DNA from: JAVBSX01 sp051660685
GTDB lineage: Bacteria; Planctomycetota; Planctomycetia; Pirellulales; Thermoguttaceae
Length of the DNA: 64,000 nt
NCBI GenBank assembly: GCA_051660685.1
Contig: JBOFQB010000036.1
Location: forward strand, 1-64,000
Reading direction: 5' to 3'
Shown here: positions 26,209 through 34,279 of the stretch, in pieces
How positions within the stretch are numbered: the first letter of the stretch is position 1
Layout: every line of letters begins with the position of its first letter
Translations under genes and position numbers: made by a program
Notes under the pieces: generated by a model
The model's database searches: none
Told to the model about the DNA's origin: nothing
The model's input: only the letters and a program-made list of their open reading frames with translations

Positions 26209-26262
26209 CGTCCGGCTTGCGCCGGGCTAAGTATGCGCAGAACGTGTTCTGCGACTCAACGA
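26209..26262 (+). repeat. Paired-hairpin repeat, family III, copy 1
   Basis: CCGGC-TTGC-GCCGG (26212-26225), then GGCTAAGTATG, then CGCAGAAC-GT-GTTCTGCG (26236-26253) and ACTCAACG. Related sequences at 36046-36107, 41475-41502 and 38667-38696 (reversed) keep the flanks but change the stem in step on both arms. Confidence 0.7.
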
Positions 26263-26272
26263 CAAATTAAGG

Positions 26273-26590
26273 TTAAAATCCTCGTTCGACTTCGCCCAAC
26301 ATGCGGTCAAACGCTTTTTCCAGTTTTTCCGGGGTTTCATACGTCCCGGCTGAAATCTCGGACCGTATTTGGTTGATCCGGTCCAATTGAGCAGCCGAAA
26401 GAGGAGCCGAAGAGGGTGATACGGCTTCACTTTGACTCAATTGCTGTGCTTCCTGAGAAAAGCGGACCTCATCCCGACCAAAACTCCGTTCGGTTTGCTG
26501 CATTTCCTGACCGGGTGAAACGCTTGTCCGAAAATGGGGACCACTTATTCCATGTGTACGATGTGCAAATTGGGAACTGTAAATTTCCAT
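26273..26590 (-). CDS. FlgM-like anti-sigma-28 protein
   Basis: 105 residues. After a Ser/Gln-rich N-terminus the protein has DEVRFSQEAQQLSQ (the DxVxISxxAxxL motif of FlgM) and a C-terminal helical part LDRINQIRSEISAGTYETPEKLEKAFDRML, matching the IRxAIxxGxYxVDxxKIAxxLL region with which FlgM binds and inhibits the flagellar sigma factor FliA. No other flagellar gene is visible in the window, so the pairing is inferred from the family. It lies 121 bases upstream of the secretin-like membrane protein gene on the same strand. Confidence 0.75.
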   Translation of the reverse strand: MEIYSSQFAHRTHGISGPHFRTSVSPGQEMQQTERSFGRDEVRFSQEAQQLSQSEAVSPSSAPLSAAQLDRINQIRSEISAGTYETPEKLEKAFDRMLGEVERGF

Positions 26591-27402
26591 GATATTTCCT
26601 CTTTTATTGAAATGTTGGCCTCAATCCTTGATGCTGCTCCCTTTTGAGAGGCGTACAAACAACAGTACGCAAGAAAGGATGTGATGTGCGCAAAATTCCA
26701 AAAAAAATTTTTTTTGTCCGTCCGATGAAGTGACAGACAGGGAGTGTTGGGGGATTGTCTACTTGGTGTGGTCTTTGAACAACAGTTTTTTCTGCTTGAC
26801 TCTGCCTACTTTTCTCGGCGAGAAAAGCGAGAGTTTTCCAAGCGGGTCAACTTTGACTCATTGGCAACGCGCAGTATAGAAAATTATTCCGGTTTTGGCA
26901 AGACGAAAAAAATGGGGGGGGATTAGTAAGTAGTCTCTATATCGTCCAAAACGGAGAAACCAATCAAAACTCTCGTCAAATTTCAGGTCATTACGGTTGT
27001 AGGGTATAGATAGAGGGAATAGGAGATCGAGATTAGGGGACTGAGGGAGAAGACAATTGCCAAAACAGATAACCCAAAAAGGAACGGATACAGGAGACTC
27101 GCGCGGTGTTCGCAGAGACGCAGAGAAGACACAAATCTCTGCGTGCTTTGCGACACTGCGAGAAACATTCTTCACAAAACGATTTTGCGTTTTCTCGCTT
27201 TTTCTCAGACTGCTAACAAGTTTGGTTTTGCGATTTGAACCGAGCCGGGTCGGACGGATTTGTTGACAGGAAACACACGAAAGACGCTAAAAACTGTATT
27301 TTGTGAGGTTTTCGTGATTTTCGTGGTTCAAAGATCAAAATTGCTCCTTTTCGCAAAACTTGTTCGAGGACGGTGCTTTTTCCCTCTTCTTCTGACCGCT
27401 CC
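26591..27402. other. Long gene-free spacer rich in repeats
   Basis: No convincing gene. It holds an A8T8 run near 26699-26714, a perfect CTTTTCTC-GGC-GAGAAAAG hairpin (26809-26827), a G-rich stretch on the plus strand (27002-27047), a CGCAGAGACGCAGAG ... CTCTGCG inverted repeat (about 27112-27145) and a family II element (27206-27371). Confidence 0.6.
27206..27371. repeat. Inverted-repeat element, family II, copy B
   Basis: Reversed relative to copies A and C. It begins CAGACTGCTAACAAGTTTGG, contains CACGAAAGACGCTAAAAAC and TTTTCGTGATTTTCGTGGTT, and ends CGCAAAACTTGTTCGAGGAC. The outer end lies about 30 bases from the feoAB -35 box. Confidence 0.85.
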
Positions 27403-27458
27403 TTGACAAAACCTGCTGTTAGCGCATACTAACCCTAAAGTCGTTAGTGTTGACTAAC
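27403..27458 (+). promoter_or_regulatory. feoAB promoter with two tandem iron-box-like palindromes
   Basis: TTGACA (27403-27408) and a -10 inside GCATACTA (CATACT at 27425-27430 with 16-base spacing). Two identical-format palindromes follow: GTTAGCGCATACTAAC (27418-27433), covering the -10, and GTTAGTGTTGACTAAC (27443-27458). Both are GTTAG-N6-CTAAC with centres 25 bases apart. The TTAG...CTAA form resembles operators of DtxR/IdeR/MntR metal regulators, which would repress feoAB in Fe2+; no regulator gene is in the window. Confidence 0.7.
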
Positions 27459-27507
27459 TTTGACTTGTATCATCATTCACCTTCCTTTCAGCTCTTCTCC
27501 TCGATCA

Positions 27508-27738
27508 ATGACTTTACAGGAATTACAGGTTGGTAAAAGTGCGTATGTCCTCGCTGTTGCAGGAGAAGACCCGTTGCGACATCGCTTGTTGGAACTGGGG
27601 ATTACCCCTAAAACTGTCATTACGTTAAGAAAAACGGCTCCTTTTGGTGATCCGTTGGAAATCAAGCTGCGCGGTTATGTTCTGACATTACGACGTGAGG
27701 AAGCGAGACGGATTATGGTTCAGGAGATTATACGATGA
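27508..27738 (+). CDS. feoA: FeoA ferrous iron transport accessory protein
   Basis: 76 residues of the SH3-like FeoA fold: MTLQELQVGKSAYVLAVAG, HRLLELGITPKTVITLRKTA, FGDPLEIKLRGYVLTLRREEA. FeoA is thought to bind FeoB and tune its GTPase. Translation from the ATG at 27508 fits the family exactly; no Shine-Dalgarno sequence is visible, and the leader from the predicted promoter is about 70 bases. It overlaps feoB by four bases (ATGA). Confidence 0.95.
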   Translation: MTLQELQVGKSAYVLAVAGEDPLRHRLLELGITPKTVITLRKTAPFGDPLEIKLRGYVLTLRREEARRIMVQEIIR

Positions 27739-29840
27739 TTCTCAACTTTGTGCGGTCATTGAAGAACATTTTTTTTTGCTTTACTCCGCGAAAAAAGCAA
27801 CAGTCTGCAAAGCGAAGGAATATTGACAAATCGGCAACGTGCCGTATCGCACTTCTTGGGAATCAAAATTGTGGAAAAACAACACTTTTCAACCAATTGA
27901 CCGGCTCCAATCAACATGTCGGGAATTTTCCCGGCATTACTGTTGAGCAGAAATTCGGTATTCTCAAAAAACATCCCGACGTCAAAATTGTCGATCTGCC
28001 CGGCATTTACTCCCTTTCTCCTTACACGGAGGAGGAAATCATTGCCCGGGACTTTGTTCTGCACGGAAAACCAGATGGTATCATCAACATTCTTAACGCA
28101 ACCAACATCGAGCGTCATCTTTATCTGACCTTGCAACTTGCCGATCTTGGGATTCCGATGATTCTTGCACTGAACATGATGGACGAGTTGGCAGGAAGTG
28201 GGGGGGAAATTAACATCGAACGCTTTTCGGCGGAACTTGGGATTCCAACGGTCCCAATCAGTGCAGCAAAACAAGAAGGAATCGGGCATTTAATCAGCAC
28301 GATTCTCGAAGTGGTCCGAACGGGGAGGAAACCGCAAACGAGGGATTTCGGAGAAGGACCGATTCAACACTGTTTGCAGATGCTGACCGAATACGTTGCA
28401 GATCGGGCGGAACAACGGGGACTTCCTGCACGATTTGTTGCAACGAAGCTGTTGAAAGGGGACAAAACAATCGGCAATCTCCTAGAATTGAATGAAACGG
28501 ATTCACAATCGGTTGAAGATTGTATCAGGTGTATGGAAAAAGATGGGGGAATCGACCGTCATTCCGCGCTTGCTGAAATGCGGTATTCCTTTATCGAATC
28601 ACTTTGCCAAAAAACAGTAACCAAACCGTCTGAATTCCGGGCTGAAAAACAGAGTCAACGAATTGACTATTTGCTAACCCATAAAATAATCGGTATTCCC
28701 GTCTTTTTCAGTACCATGTTCCTAGTATTCTGGTTGACCTTTCACGGAATCGGGTCGGCTCTGAGCAACCAATTCGCTCATTGTATTAACTTTCTGTCCG
28801 TAATGACCGAAAAATTCCTCTCTGCAACATCAATCAGTCCTCTGATTCAGGACTTGATCCTTCACGGTATTTTTCCCGGGGTCGGTTCGGTCCTCTCCTT
28901 TCTTCCCATTATCCTGACGCTGTTCTTTTTCCTCTCTCTTCTCGAAGATAGTGGTTATATGGCGAGAATTTCTTTTATTATGGACCAACCAATGAAGCGG
29001 TTGGGACTGTCCGGAAAAAGTATCGTCCCGCTTCTGATCGGTTTCGGTTGTTCGGTCCCGGCAATCCTTTCGACACGAACACTTGCAGCAAAACGTGACC
29101 GTCTTCTCACCATTCTGCTCATTCCGATGATGAGCTGTTCCGCCAAATTACCTGTTTATGCCCTTTTTACAGCCGCTTTTTTCCCCCGACATGCCGCATT
29201 GGTGATGATGGGGCTTTACCTCTCAGGTGTCCTCCTCGCCATTTTACTTGCCTATTGTCTGAAACACACAACTTTGCAAGGTCCTTCTTCCCCCTTTCTT
29301 ATGGAACTCCCCCCTTATCGATTCCCCTCACTCAAAAACGTCGCCTTGTTATTAGGAGGTAAGACCAAAGATTTTTTGCAAAAGGCCTTTACCCTTATTT
29401 TTGCGGCGAGCATCATTCTTTGGTTTCTCCAGACATTTGACCTGCAGATGAATCAGGTTCATCACCCTGAAGAAAGTATGCTCGCCGGATTTGGCAACCG
29501 ATTGTCTCTCCTGCTTCAACCGTTAGGTTTGGGCAATTGGCAGATTGCAACCGCGCTGCTGAGCGGTTTCATTGCGAAAGAAGCTGTTTTAGGGACATTA
29601 GGGGTATTGACGGGATCGACACCTGAACATCTTCCTGCGACGCTTGAGAATCTGTTGACAACACATGCCGCAATCAGTTTTCTGGTCTTCACTCTTTTGT
29701 ACACCCCTTGCATTGCAGCAATTGCAACGGTCAAAAGCGAACTGGGAACAGGTTGGAGTCTGGGAATTGTCTTTTTCCAGCTGATTTTGGCTTGGTTGTG
29801 TGCATTCGGCATCTACCAACTCAGTTTCTTATTCTGGTAA
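27735..29840 (+). CDS. feoB: FeoB ferrous iron transporter
   Basis: 701 residues. After a short basic N-terminus, the G domain has G1 GNQNCGKTTLFNQLTG (usually GNPNCGKT), G2 VGNFPGITVE, G3 DLPGIYSLSPYTEEE and G4 ALNMMDE. The membrane part begins near residue 310 with the Gate motifs GCSVPAILSTRTL and MMSCSAKLPVYALF, whose Cys residues are proposed to line the Fe2+ path, then SGFIAKEAVLGTLGVL and TLLYTPCIAAIATVKSE. Imports Fe2+ under low oxygen. It is coupled to feoA and controlled by the palindromic promoter upstream. Confidence 0.97.
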   Translation: MILNFVRSLKNIFFCFTPRKKQQSAKRRNIDKSATCRIALLGNQNCGKTTLFNQLTGSNQHVGNFPGITVEQKFGILKKHPDVKIVDLPGIYSLSPYTEEEIIARDFVLHGKPDGIINILNATNIERHLYLTLQLADLGIPMILALNMMDELAGSGGEINIERFSAELGIPTVPISAAKQEGIGHLISTILEVVRTGRKPQTRDFGEGPIQHCLQMLTEYVADRAEQRGLPARFVATKLLKGDKTIGNLLELNETDSQSVEDCIRCMEKDGGIDRHSALAEMRYSFIESLCQKTVTKPSEFRAEKQSQRIDYLLTHKIIGIPVFFSTMFLVFWLTFHGIGSALSNQFAHCINFLSVMTEKFLSATSISPLIQDLILHGIFPGVGSVLSFLPIILTLFFFLSLLEDSGYMARISFIMDQPMKRLGLSGKSIVPLLIGFGCSVPAILSTRTLAAKRDRLLTILLIPMMSCSAKLPVYALFTAAFFPRHAALVMMGLYLSGVLLAILLAYCLKHTTLQGPSSPFLMELPPYRFPSLKNVALLLGGKTKDFLQKAFTLIFAASIILWFLQTFDLQMNQVHHPEESMLAGFGNRLSLLLQPLGLGNWQIATALLSGFIAKEAVLGTLGVLTGSTPEHLPATLENLLTTHAAISFLVFTLLYTPCIAAIATVKSELGTGWSLGIVFFQLILAWLCAFGIYQLSFLFW

Positions 29841-29845
29841 TCTGA

Positions 29846-29869
29846 ACAAGTCGATTACGTTAGACTTGT
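29846..29869 (+). terminator. Hairpin after feoB, possible terminator
   Basis: ACAAGTC-N10-GACTTGT, seven paired bases beginning five bases after the feoB stop. It has no T-run, so intrinsic termination is doubtful. Confidence 0.25.
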
Positions 29870-30030
29870 GCGAGAACTCAAATCATCTTGCCTATTTTGT
29901 CAAATGAATGTGTTTTTGGCAGAATAGATGAAATTTTTTGAGTATTTCAACCGGTTGTCGAACAAGTCCGTTGTAATTCTCCTCTTGTATCAAAAGGAGG
30001 TGAAAAGCGAATCGGAACATGATCGATCTC

Positions 30031-31002
30031 TCAGATGTCGGTTGTAAGCCGGTTCCAAACCTGAAACAAATCGTGATGTTCTGCAACTTCATGAACACGA
30101 AGAACATCAACCTCTTCTTTTGCGAGAAAAAGAGACAGGGCAAGGGTTCCAACGGACCGATTGCGATCTAAATCGCCCAAACAATCGCCAATGAACCGTT
30201 TTCGTGAATGACCAACCAAAACGGGGAACCCCAACTGTCTGAATTGCCGAATTGCACGGATCAATTCCAGGTTGTGTTGGAACGTCTTACCAAACCCGAT
30301 TCCCGGGTCAATCGCAATTTTATCCGGTTGAACTCCTGCTCGAATCAGAAAATCCGCCTTTTCTTCCAAGTAGGTTAACACCTCTCCAACCGGATCATCA
30401 TTTGCATAGGTTGGACGAAGCTGCATTGTTTGTGCGGTTCCTTGACGATGTGTCAGACAAATTGCTGCGCCGGTTTTAAGAAGGACCCCCAACATGTTCG
30501 GGTCGTCGGAAAGGGAGGAGATGTCATTGACAATCTGTGCTCCTGCTGCAATCGCTTTTTCGGCAACCTGAGATTTTGTTGTGTCAATGCACAAAATGGG
30601 ACAGGTTGCACCAATTTGACCTTTCAGCGTATGCTGCGTGTTATGTGTATTCCGTGTATTATGTGTATCTTGTGCATGTCGTGTACTATATTTACTCTGT
30701 ATATCGTGTGTATTCTGTTCGTTTTGCTCCTTTCGGTTATTTGAAGAAAAATAATCATCAAGAGCGGTAATAACGGGAATTGTCCGACGGATTTCTTCTT
30801 CGAGGAGGACGGGGTTTGCGCCAAAACGTGAGCTTTCTCCGCCAATATCGAGAATACTTGCCCCCTCATTCGCAAGGGCAATACCATGTGCAATTGCCCG
30901 ATCCGGGTCAAAAAAACACCCCCCGTCTGAAAAACTGTCCGGCGTCACATTGACAATCCCCATAATGAGCGGATTTTCCGTTTTCTTGGACCAGATGGAC
31001 AT
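30031..31002 (-). CDS. folP: Dihydropteroate synthase
   Basis: 323 residues from the ATG at 31002. It joins 4-aminobenzoate to 6-hydroxymethyl-7,8-dihydropterin diphosphate in folate synthesis. Motifs: MGIVNVTPDSFSDGG, LDIGGESSRFGA (usually ESTRPGA), CIDTTKSQVAEKA, IAIDPGIGFGKTFQHNLEL and VGHSRKRFIG. A low-complexity insert of about 40 residues (THDIQSKYSTRHAQDTHNT and onward) lies between the ESSRFGA strand and the IDTTKS strand. The frame continues upstream to a TTG at 31107, where ERI-rich repeats encoded by CGCTCYYTTTT units make an unlikely N-terminus. Downstream of the Na/Pi transporter on the same strand. Confidence 0.92.
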   Translation of the reverse strand: MSIWSKKTENPLIMGIVNVTPDSFSDGGCFFDPDRAIAHGIALANEGASILDIGGESSRFGANPVLLEEEIRRTIPVITALDDYFSSNNRKEQNEQNTHDIQSKYSTRHAQDTHNTRNTHNTQHTLKGQIGATCPILCIDTTKSQVAEKAIAAGAQIVNDISSLSDDPNMLGVLLKTGAAICLTHRQGTAQTMQLRPTYANDDPVGEVLTYLEEKADFLIRAGVQPDKIAIDPGIGFGKTFQHNLELIRAIRQFRQLGFPVLVGHSRKRFIGDCLGDLDRNRSVGTLALSLFLAKEEVDVLRVHEVAEHHDLFQVWNRLTTDI

Positions 31003-31140
31003 GAGAACTGATTCGGCTTTACTGTTAATACGCTCTTTTTTGTTGCTAATTCGCTCCCTTTTACCGTCAATACGCTCCCTTGCAGTCGGTCCGAGCCGGA
31101 CAGGCAATAGATACTGTCCGGCTTCGATTCTCTTCCAACC

Positions 31141-33357
31141 TCATTTCACGCCCGCTGTCGCTTCTGCCGCATTTTGTGTGTGTTCTCGAACCCGACGATA
31201 AGCGTTCAGTTGCGTGTTGACCGCCATAATCACTTGAGGATCGTATTTCTCCTCAGACATTTGTTTGAGAAATTGATCGCGGATCGCTTTAATCCGAACC
31301 GTGATACTGCGTCCCTGAACATGTGTTTCCGTCAGCAAGTCAACACCGTCCCGACGTCCAACATAAGCGTCGTGAATCAGTTGCATGAGCGCAACAACAC
31401 GAGTATGGACTTCGCCAATCTGCGATTTAATCGGTTCAGGGAGTGAAAGACCTGCATTGCGGAGTTTGAGATTCGACTTCAAAATCGCAATCAGGTAATC
31501 GCTGATTGATTCCAGTTCGTCCGCCATTTTCAACTGATCTCGGGCAATTTCAGCGACATCATGTGATATGTTGCCCGAAAGAAGATCGGCTGTGTATTCA
31601 ATAATCTCATCCTGTAAAATGTCGAGCGTCTCTTCCTGACGAAATGCTTGCTCAATCAACAGCCCATTCTCTTCATCCGATTCAGCAACTGCCTTAACAT
31701 TTGCAGCCAAATCAAGACAACCGGAAGACATACGCAGAACTTCAATCCGGGATCGCTCAATCGAAATAGCAGCCGTTTCAAAGAGACGAACCTGCAAACC
31801 GGTTATACGAGGTTTGCTCCCCTTTCCTTGTCGATCCCGGACAAGTTGGGTCAAGATGTTGGAAAACATGCCAACAAACGGGAGAAAGAGGATTGTATTG
31901 GTCAAATTGAACAGTGTATGAACCCAAGCAATCCCCTGTTTGACATTGGCGATTTCACCTGCTTCGTTGACACCAACAATTGCTTTAACAGCGGGAATCA
32001 ACAGCGGAAAAAAGCAGAGCGTGATCCAGAACACTCCAAAGGTGTTAAAAATAATGTGAAAGTAAGCAGCCCGGCGAGCATTGGCATTTGTCCCAAGTGA
32101 CGCTAAAAAGGCCGTAATCGTTGTTCCAATGTTTTCTCCCAAAACAAGAGCACCTGCTGTATCAAAGCGAATCACCCCGATTGCGGCAAGTGAAATGGTA
32201 ATACCAAGTGTTGCGGAAGAAGATTGGACAATCAGTGTCAGAATACAGCCGACTGCGACGCATTTCAGGACGCCGAAATAATCATTGGCGGAAAAAGTGT
32301 CCATCCAAGCAATAAACGAGGGGAGTTCACGCAGAACGGAGAACCCTTTTTGCATCATGTCCAGACCAAAGAAAACCATTCCAAGTCCCATAATCGACAT
32401 TGCAACGAAACGCAGTCGGTCATTTTTGGAGAACAGATAGAAAAAACCGGCGACCCCGAGTATTGGCAATCCGTATTTGCCAATACTCAGGACCAAAATC
32501 CAAGCCGTAATCGTTGTCCCAATGTTCGCCCCCATAATGACCCCAATCGCTTGAGAAAGAGTCATGATCTGACTGTTGACGAAGCTAACGACCATAACGG
32601 TTGTGACGCTGCTTGATTGGATAATTGCGGTCACAAGAAAGCCGACACCGACTGCGAGAAAACGGTTGTTTGTAACTGTTGCAATCAAACGTCGTAAACC
32701 GGAACCGGCGATTGTCTGCAATCCTTCTGACATATATTTCATGCCGAGCAGGAAAATGCCAAGACTTCCAACGACGGTCAAAATCATACTCCAATAATCA
32801 GGACGCCAGACTTCAAGCGCGGTCCGATTATGGAGAGTGTAACCGGTTTCAGGATTGGTGATCTTCAAAATCAGTTCACAAGACCCCAGACCGATCCAAT
32901 TAAGAGTCAACACTCCGTGATCGAGGGTTGGTTCAACAACATCTTTTTTTCCTTTTCCAACGATTGTGATGATTGGCACAACATGTTGGAATTTTTCCTG
33001 AACGTCGAAGAACTTATTCAGGTCGATTCGGGTTGGGGGGGGAATTTCGTTAAGATACAAGACTTTTTGGTTGGGGATCAAGCACTGAAATTCAGTCCGA
33101 ACGATTTCCTCTCCTTTCCCCGTTTTCCCGACATTCGCCGTATTTTGATCTCTATTCTCGGGCGGAATCGTCGGATGTCCGCTCTCTCCCTCGTCAACAT
33201 CTGATTCGATCCTTGCCCCTTTTTTTTCGGTTTCCTGAGATTGCCCAAAAGAAAAGGGGGAGAGGGAGGAGCCGTAAAAAACACAAAGCAGACCGAAGAG
33301 GCAACACAAAGAGGCAGAACGCAAAACAGGCCGACTGAAAGGGCGAGGAATACTCAT
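31141..33357 (-). CDS. Na+/phosphate cotransporter (NptA family) with signal peptide, periplasmic domain and PhoU-like tail
   Basis: 738 residues. A signal peptide (SASLCCLFGLLCVFYGSSLS) and an extra exported domain (about residues 70-180, FQCLIPNQKVLYLNEIPPP ... TALEVWRP) come before the membrane core. The core starts at SMILTVVGSLGIFLLGMKYM and carries the two inverted QSSS repeats (TAIIQSSSVTTVMVVSFV and TLIVQSSSATLGITISL) with GANIGTTITAW and GENIGTTITAFLA. The last 190 residues are PhoU-like helices (AEIARDQLKMADELESISDY). It would move phosphate with Na+. Pairing with folP is probably positional only. The N-terminal extra domain is unusual for NptA. Confidence 0.9.
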   Translation of the reverse strand: MSIPRPFSRPVLRSASLCCLFGLLCVFYGSSLSPFSFGQSQETEKKGARIESDVDEGESGHPTIPPENRDQNTANVGKTGKGEEIVRTEFQCLIPNQKVLYLNEIPPPTRIDLNKFFDVQEKFQHVVPIITIVGKGKKDVVEPTLDHGVLTLNWIGLGSCELILKITNPETGYTLHNRTALEVWRPDYWSMILTVVGSLGIFLLGMKYMSEGLQTIAGSGLRRLIATVTNNRFLAVGVGFLVTAIIQSSSVTTVMVVSFVNSQIMTLSQAIGVIMGANIGTTITAWILVLSIGKYGLPILGVAGFFYLFSKNDRLRFVAMSIMGLGMVFFGLDMMQKGFSVLRELPSFIAWMDTFSANDYFGVLKCVAVGCILTLIVQSSSATLGITISLAAIGVIRFDTAGALVLGENIGTTITAFLASLGTNANARRAAYFHIIFNTFGVFWITLCFFPLLIPAVKAIVGVNEAGEIANVKQGIAWVHTLFNLTNTILFLPFVGMFSNILTQLVRDRQGKGSKPRITGLQVRLFETAAISIERSRIEVLRMSSGCLDLAANVKAVAESDEENGLLIEQAFRQEETLDILQDEIIEYTADLLSGNISHDVAEIARDQLKMADELESISDYLIAILKSNLKLRNAGLSLPEPIKSQIGEVHTRVVALMQLIHDAYVGRRDGVDLLTETHVQGRSITVRIKAIRDQFLKQMSEEKYDPQVIMAVNTQLNAYRRVREHTQNAAEATAGVK

Positions 33358-33682
33358 ACTGTTGTGTGTTAGGGATGTCTACCAAAACCGAAATAGATTC
33401 GTCCTACAACCGATGATTTTCGGGGAAGGGGGGAATACACCTTTTGCCGATCCAATCCATCTCGCCAATGTATAGGAATACTGAGCTAAATGGAGGGCAA
33501 ACGGAACTGAATCGGGTATGCTCTTCTGGAGAGAACCCGGAAAATTGCCGTTATTATCTCCGATTCCAAAAAAACAATCAAGGGGGCCAAAAAAGAGGTA
33601 TACTTCGAAACTCGGAATGTCACTCTCGTGCAACTGTCTCGATCTTCAGCTTTATAGACTTTTTTGAACGGACAAAACACCG
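33358..33682. other. Divergent spacer, no gene seen
   Basis: 325 bases between the Na/Pi transporter (minus) and the EamA gene (plus). Short frames run through it on both strands but lack ribosome binding sites and family similarity. No repeat or confident promoter was recognised. Confidence 0.4.
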
Positions 33683-34099
33683 ATGTGGAAATTTTACGCC
33701 GTCCTGTCCGCTGTTTTTGCTGCTCTTGTTGCAATCCTCGCCAAAATCGGTATTACCGGCATTGATTCCAACCTTGCAACCGCAATTCGGACTGTCGTTA
33801 TCCTTTGCGTCACTTGGGGAATCGTCTTTTACGCCGTTCCTCTCTCCAGCATCAAAGAACTGTCCGTTAAAAACTGGACATTTCTCATTCTGTCCGGCGT
33901 TGCAACCGGATTGTCTTGGTTGTGCTATTTCAAAGCATTACAAGAAGGAAGTGCGTCCCGGGTTGCGCCCATTGACAAGATGAGTGTTGCCCTAACGATT
34001 GTCCTTGCGTATGTCATTCTGGGAGAAAGCCTAAGTTGGCAAGTCCTTCTTGGCGGTTTTCTCATTCTTTCCGGCTCACTCATCATGCTCTGGAAGTAA
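33683..34099 (+). CDS. Single-unit EamA (drug/metabolite transporter superfamily) protein
   Basis: 138 residues with four to five hydrophobic helices (AVLSAVFAALVAILAKIGI, LATAIRTVVILCVTWGIVF, FLILSGVATGLSWLCYFKAL, VALTIVLAYVILGE, VLLGGFLILSGSLIML). It contains the EamA signature ALQEGSASRVAPIDKMS. This is one EamA repeat of about 140 residues, as in the COG2510-type half-size transporters, which must dimerise. Substrate unknown. Confidence 0.9.
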   Translation: MWKFYAVLSAVFAALVAILAKIGITGIDSNLATAIRTVVILCVTWGIVFYAVPLSSIKELSVKNWTFLILSGVATGLSWLCYFKALQEGSASRVAPIDKMSVALTIVLAYVILGESLSWQVLLGGFLILSGSLIMLWK

Positions 34100-34186
34100 A
34101 ATGAGCAATACAAATAAAAACGGTTTGAATTTGTTGGAATTTGTTGAAAAAAAGAAAAAAATCACCCTTCTTGTCACTTTTTCATA

Positions 34187-34215
34187 TTGTTTTGGACAAA
34201 AAAAAACTATACTAT
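34187..34215 (+). promoter_or_regulatory. Predicted promoter of the DUF1598 gene
   Basis: TTGTTT, 17 bases including an A9 run, TACTAT, about 65 bases before the ATG at 34280. Confidence 0.4.
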
Positions 34216-34279
34216 ACGCGAGATGGTCGGTGTTTTTTCGACTGCAATTTCCAAAACTGTTTAGAACTGAATCCCAACA

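Noticed and set aside
30625..30725. CRISPR-like array from regular GTGTAT repeats
   Set aside because: Units are only 6-9 bases, there are no spacers, and the stretch is in frame within folP.
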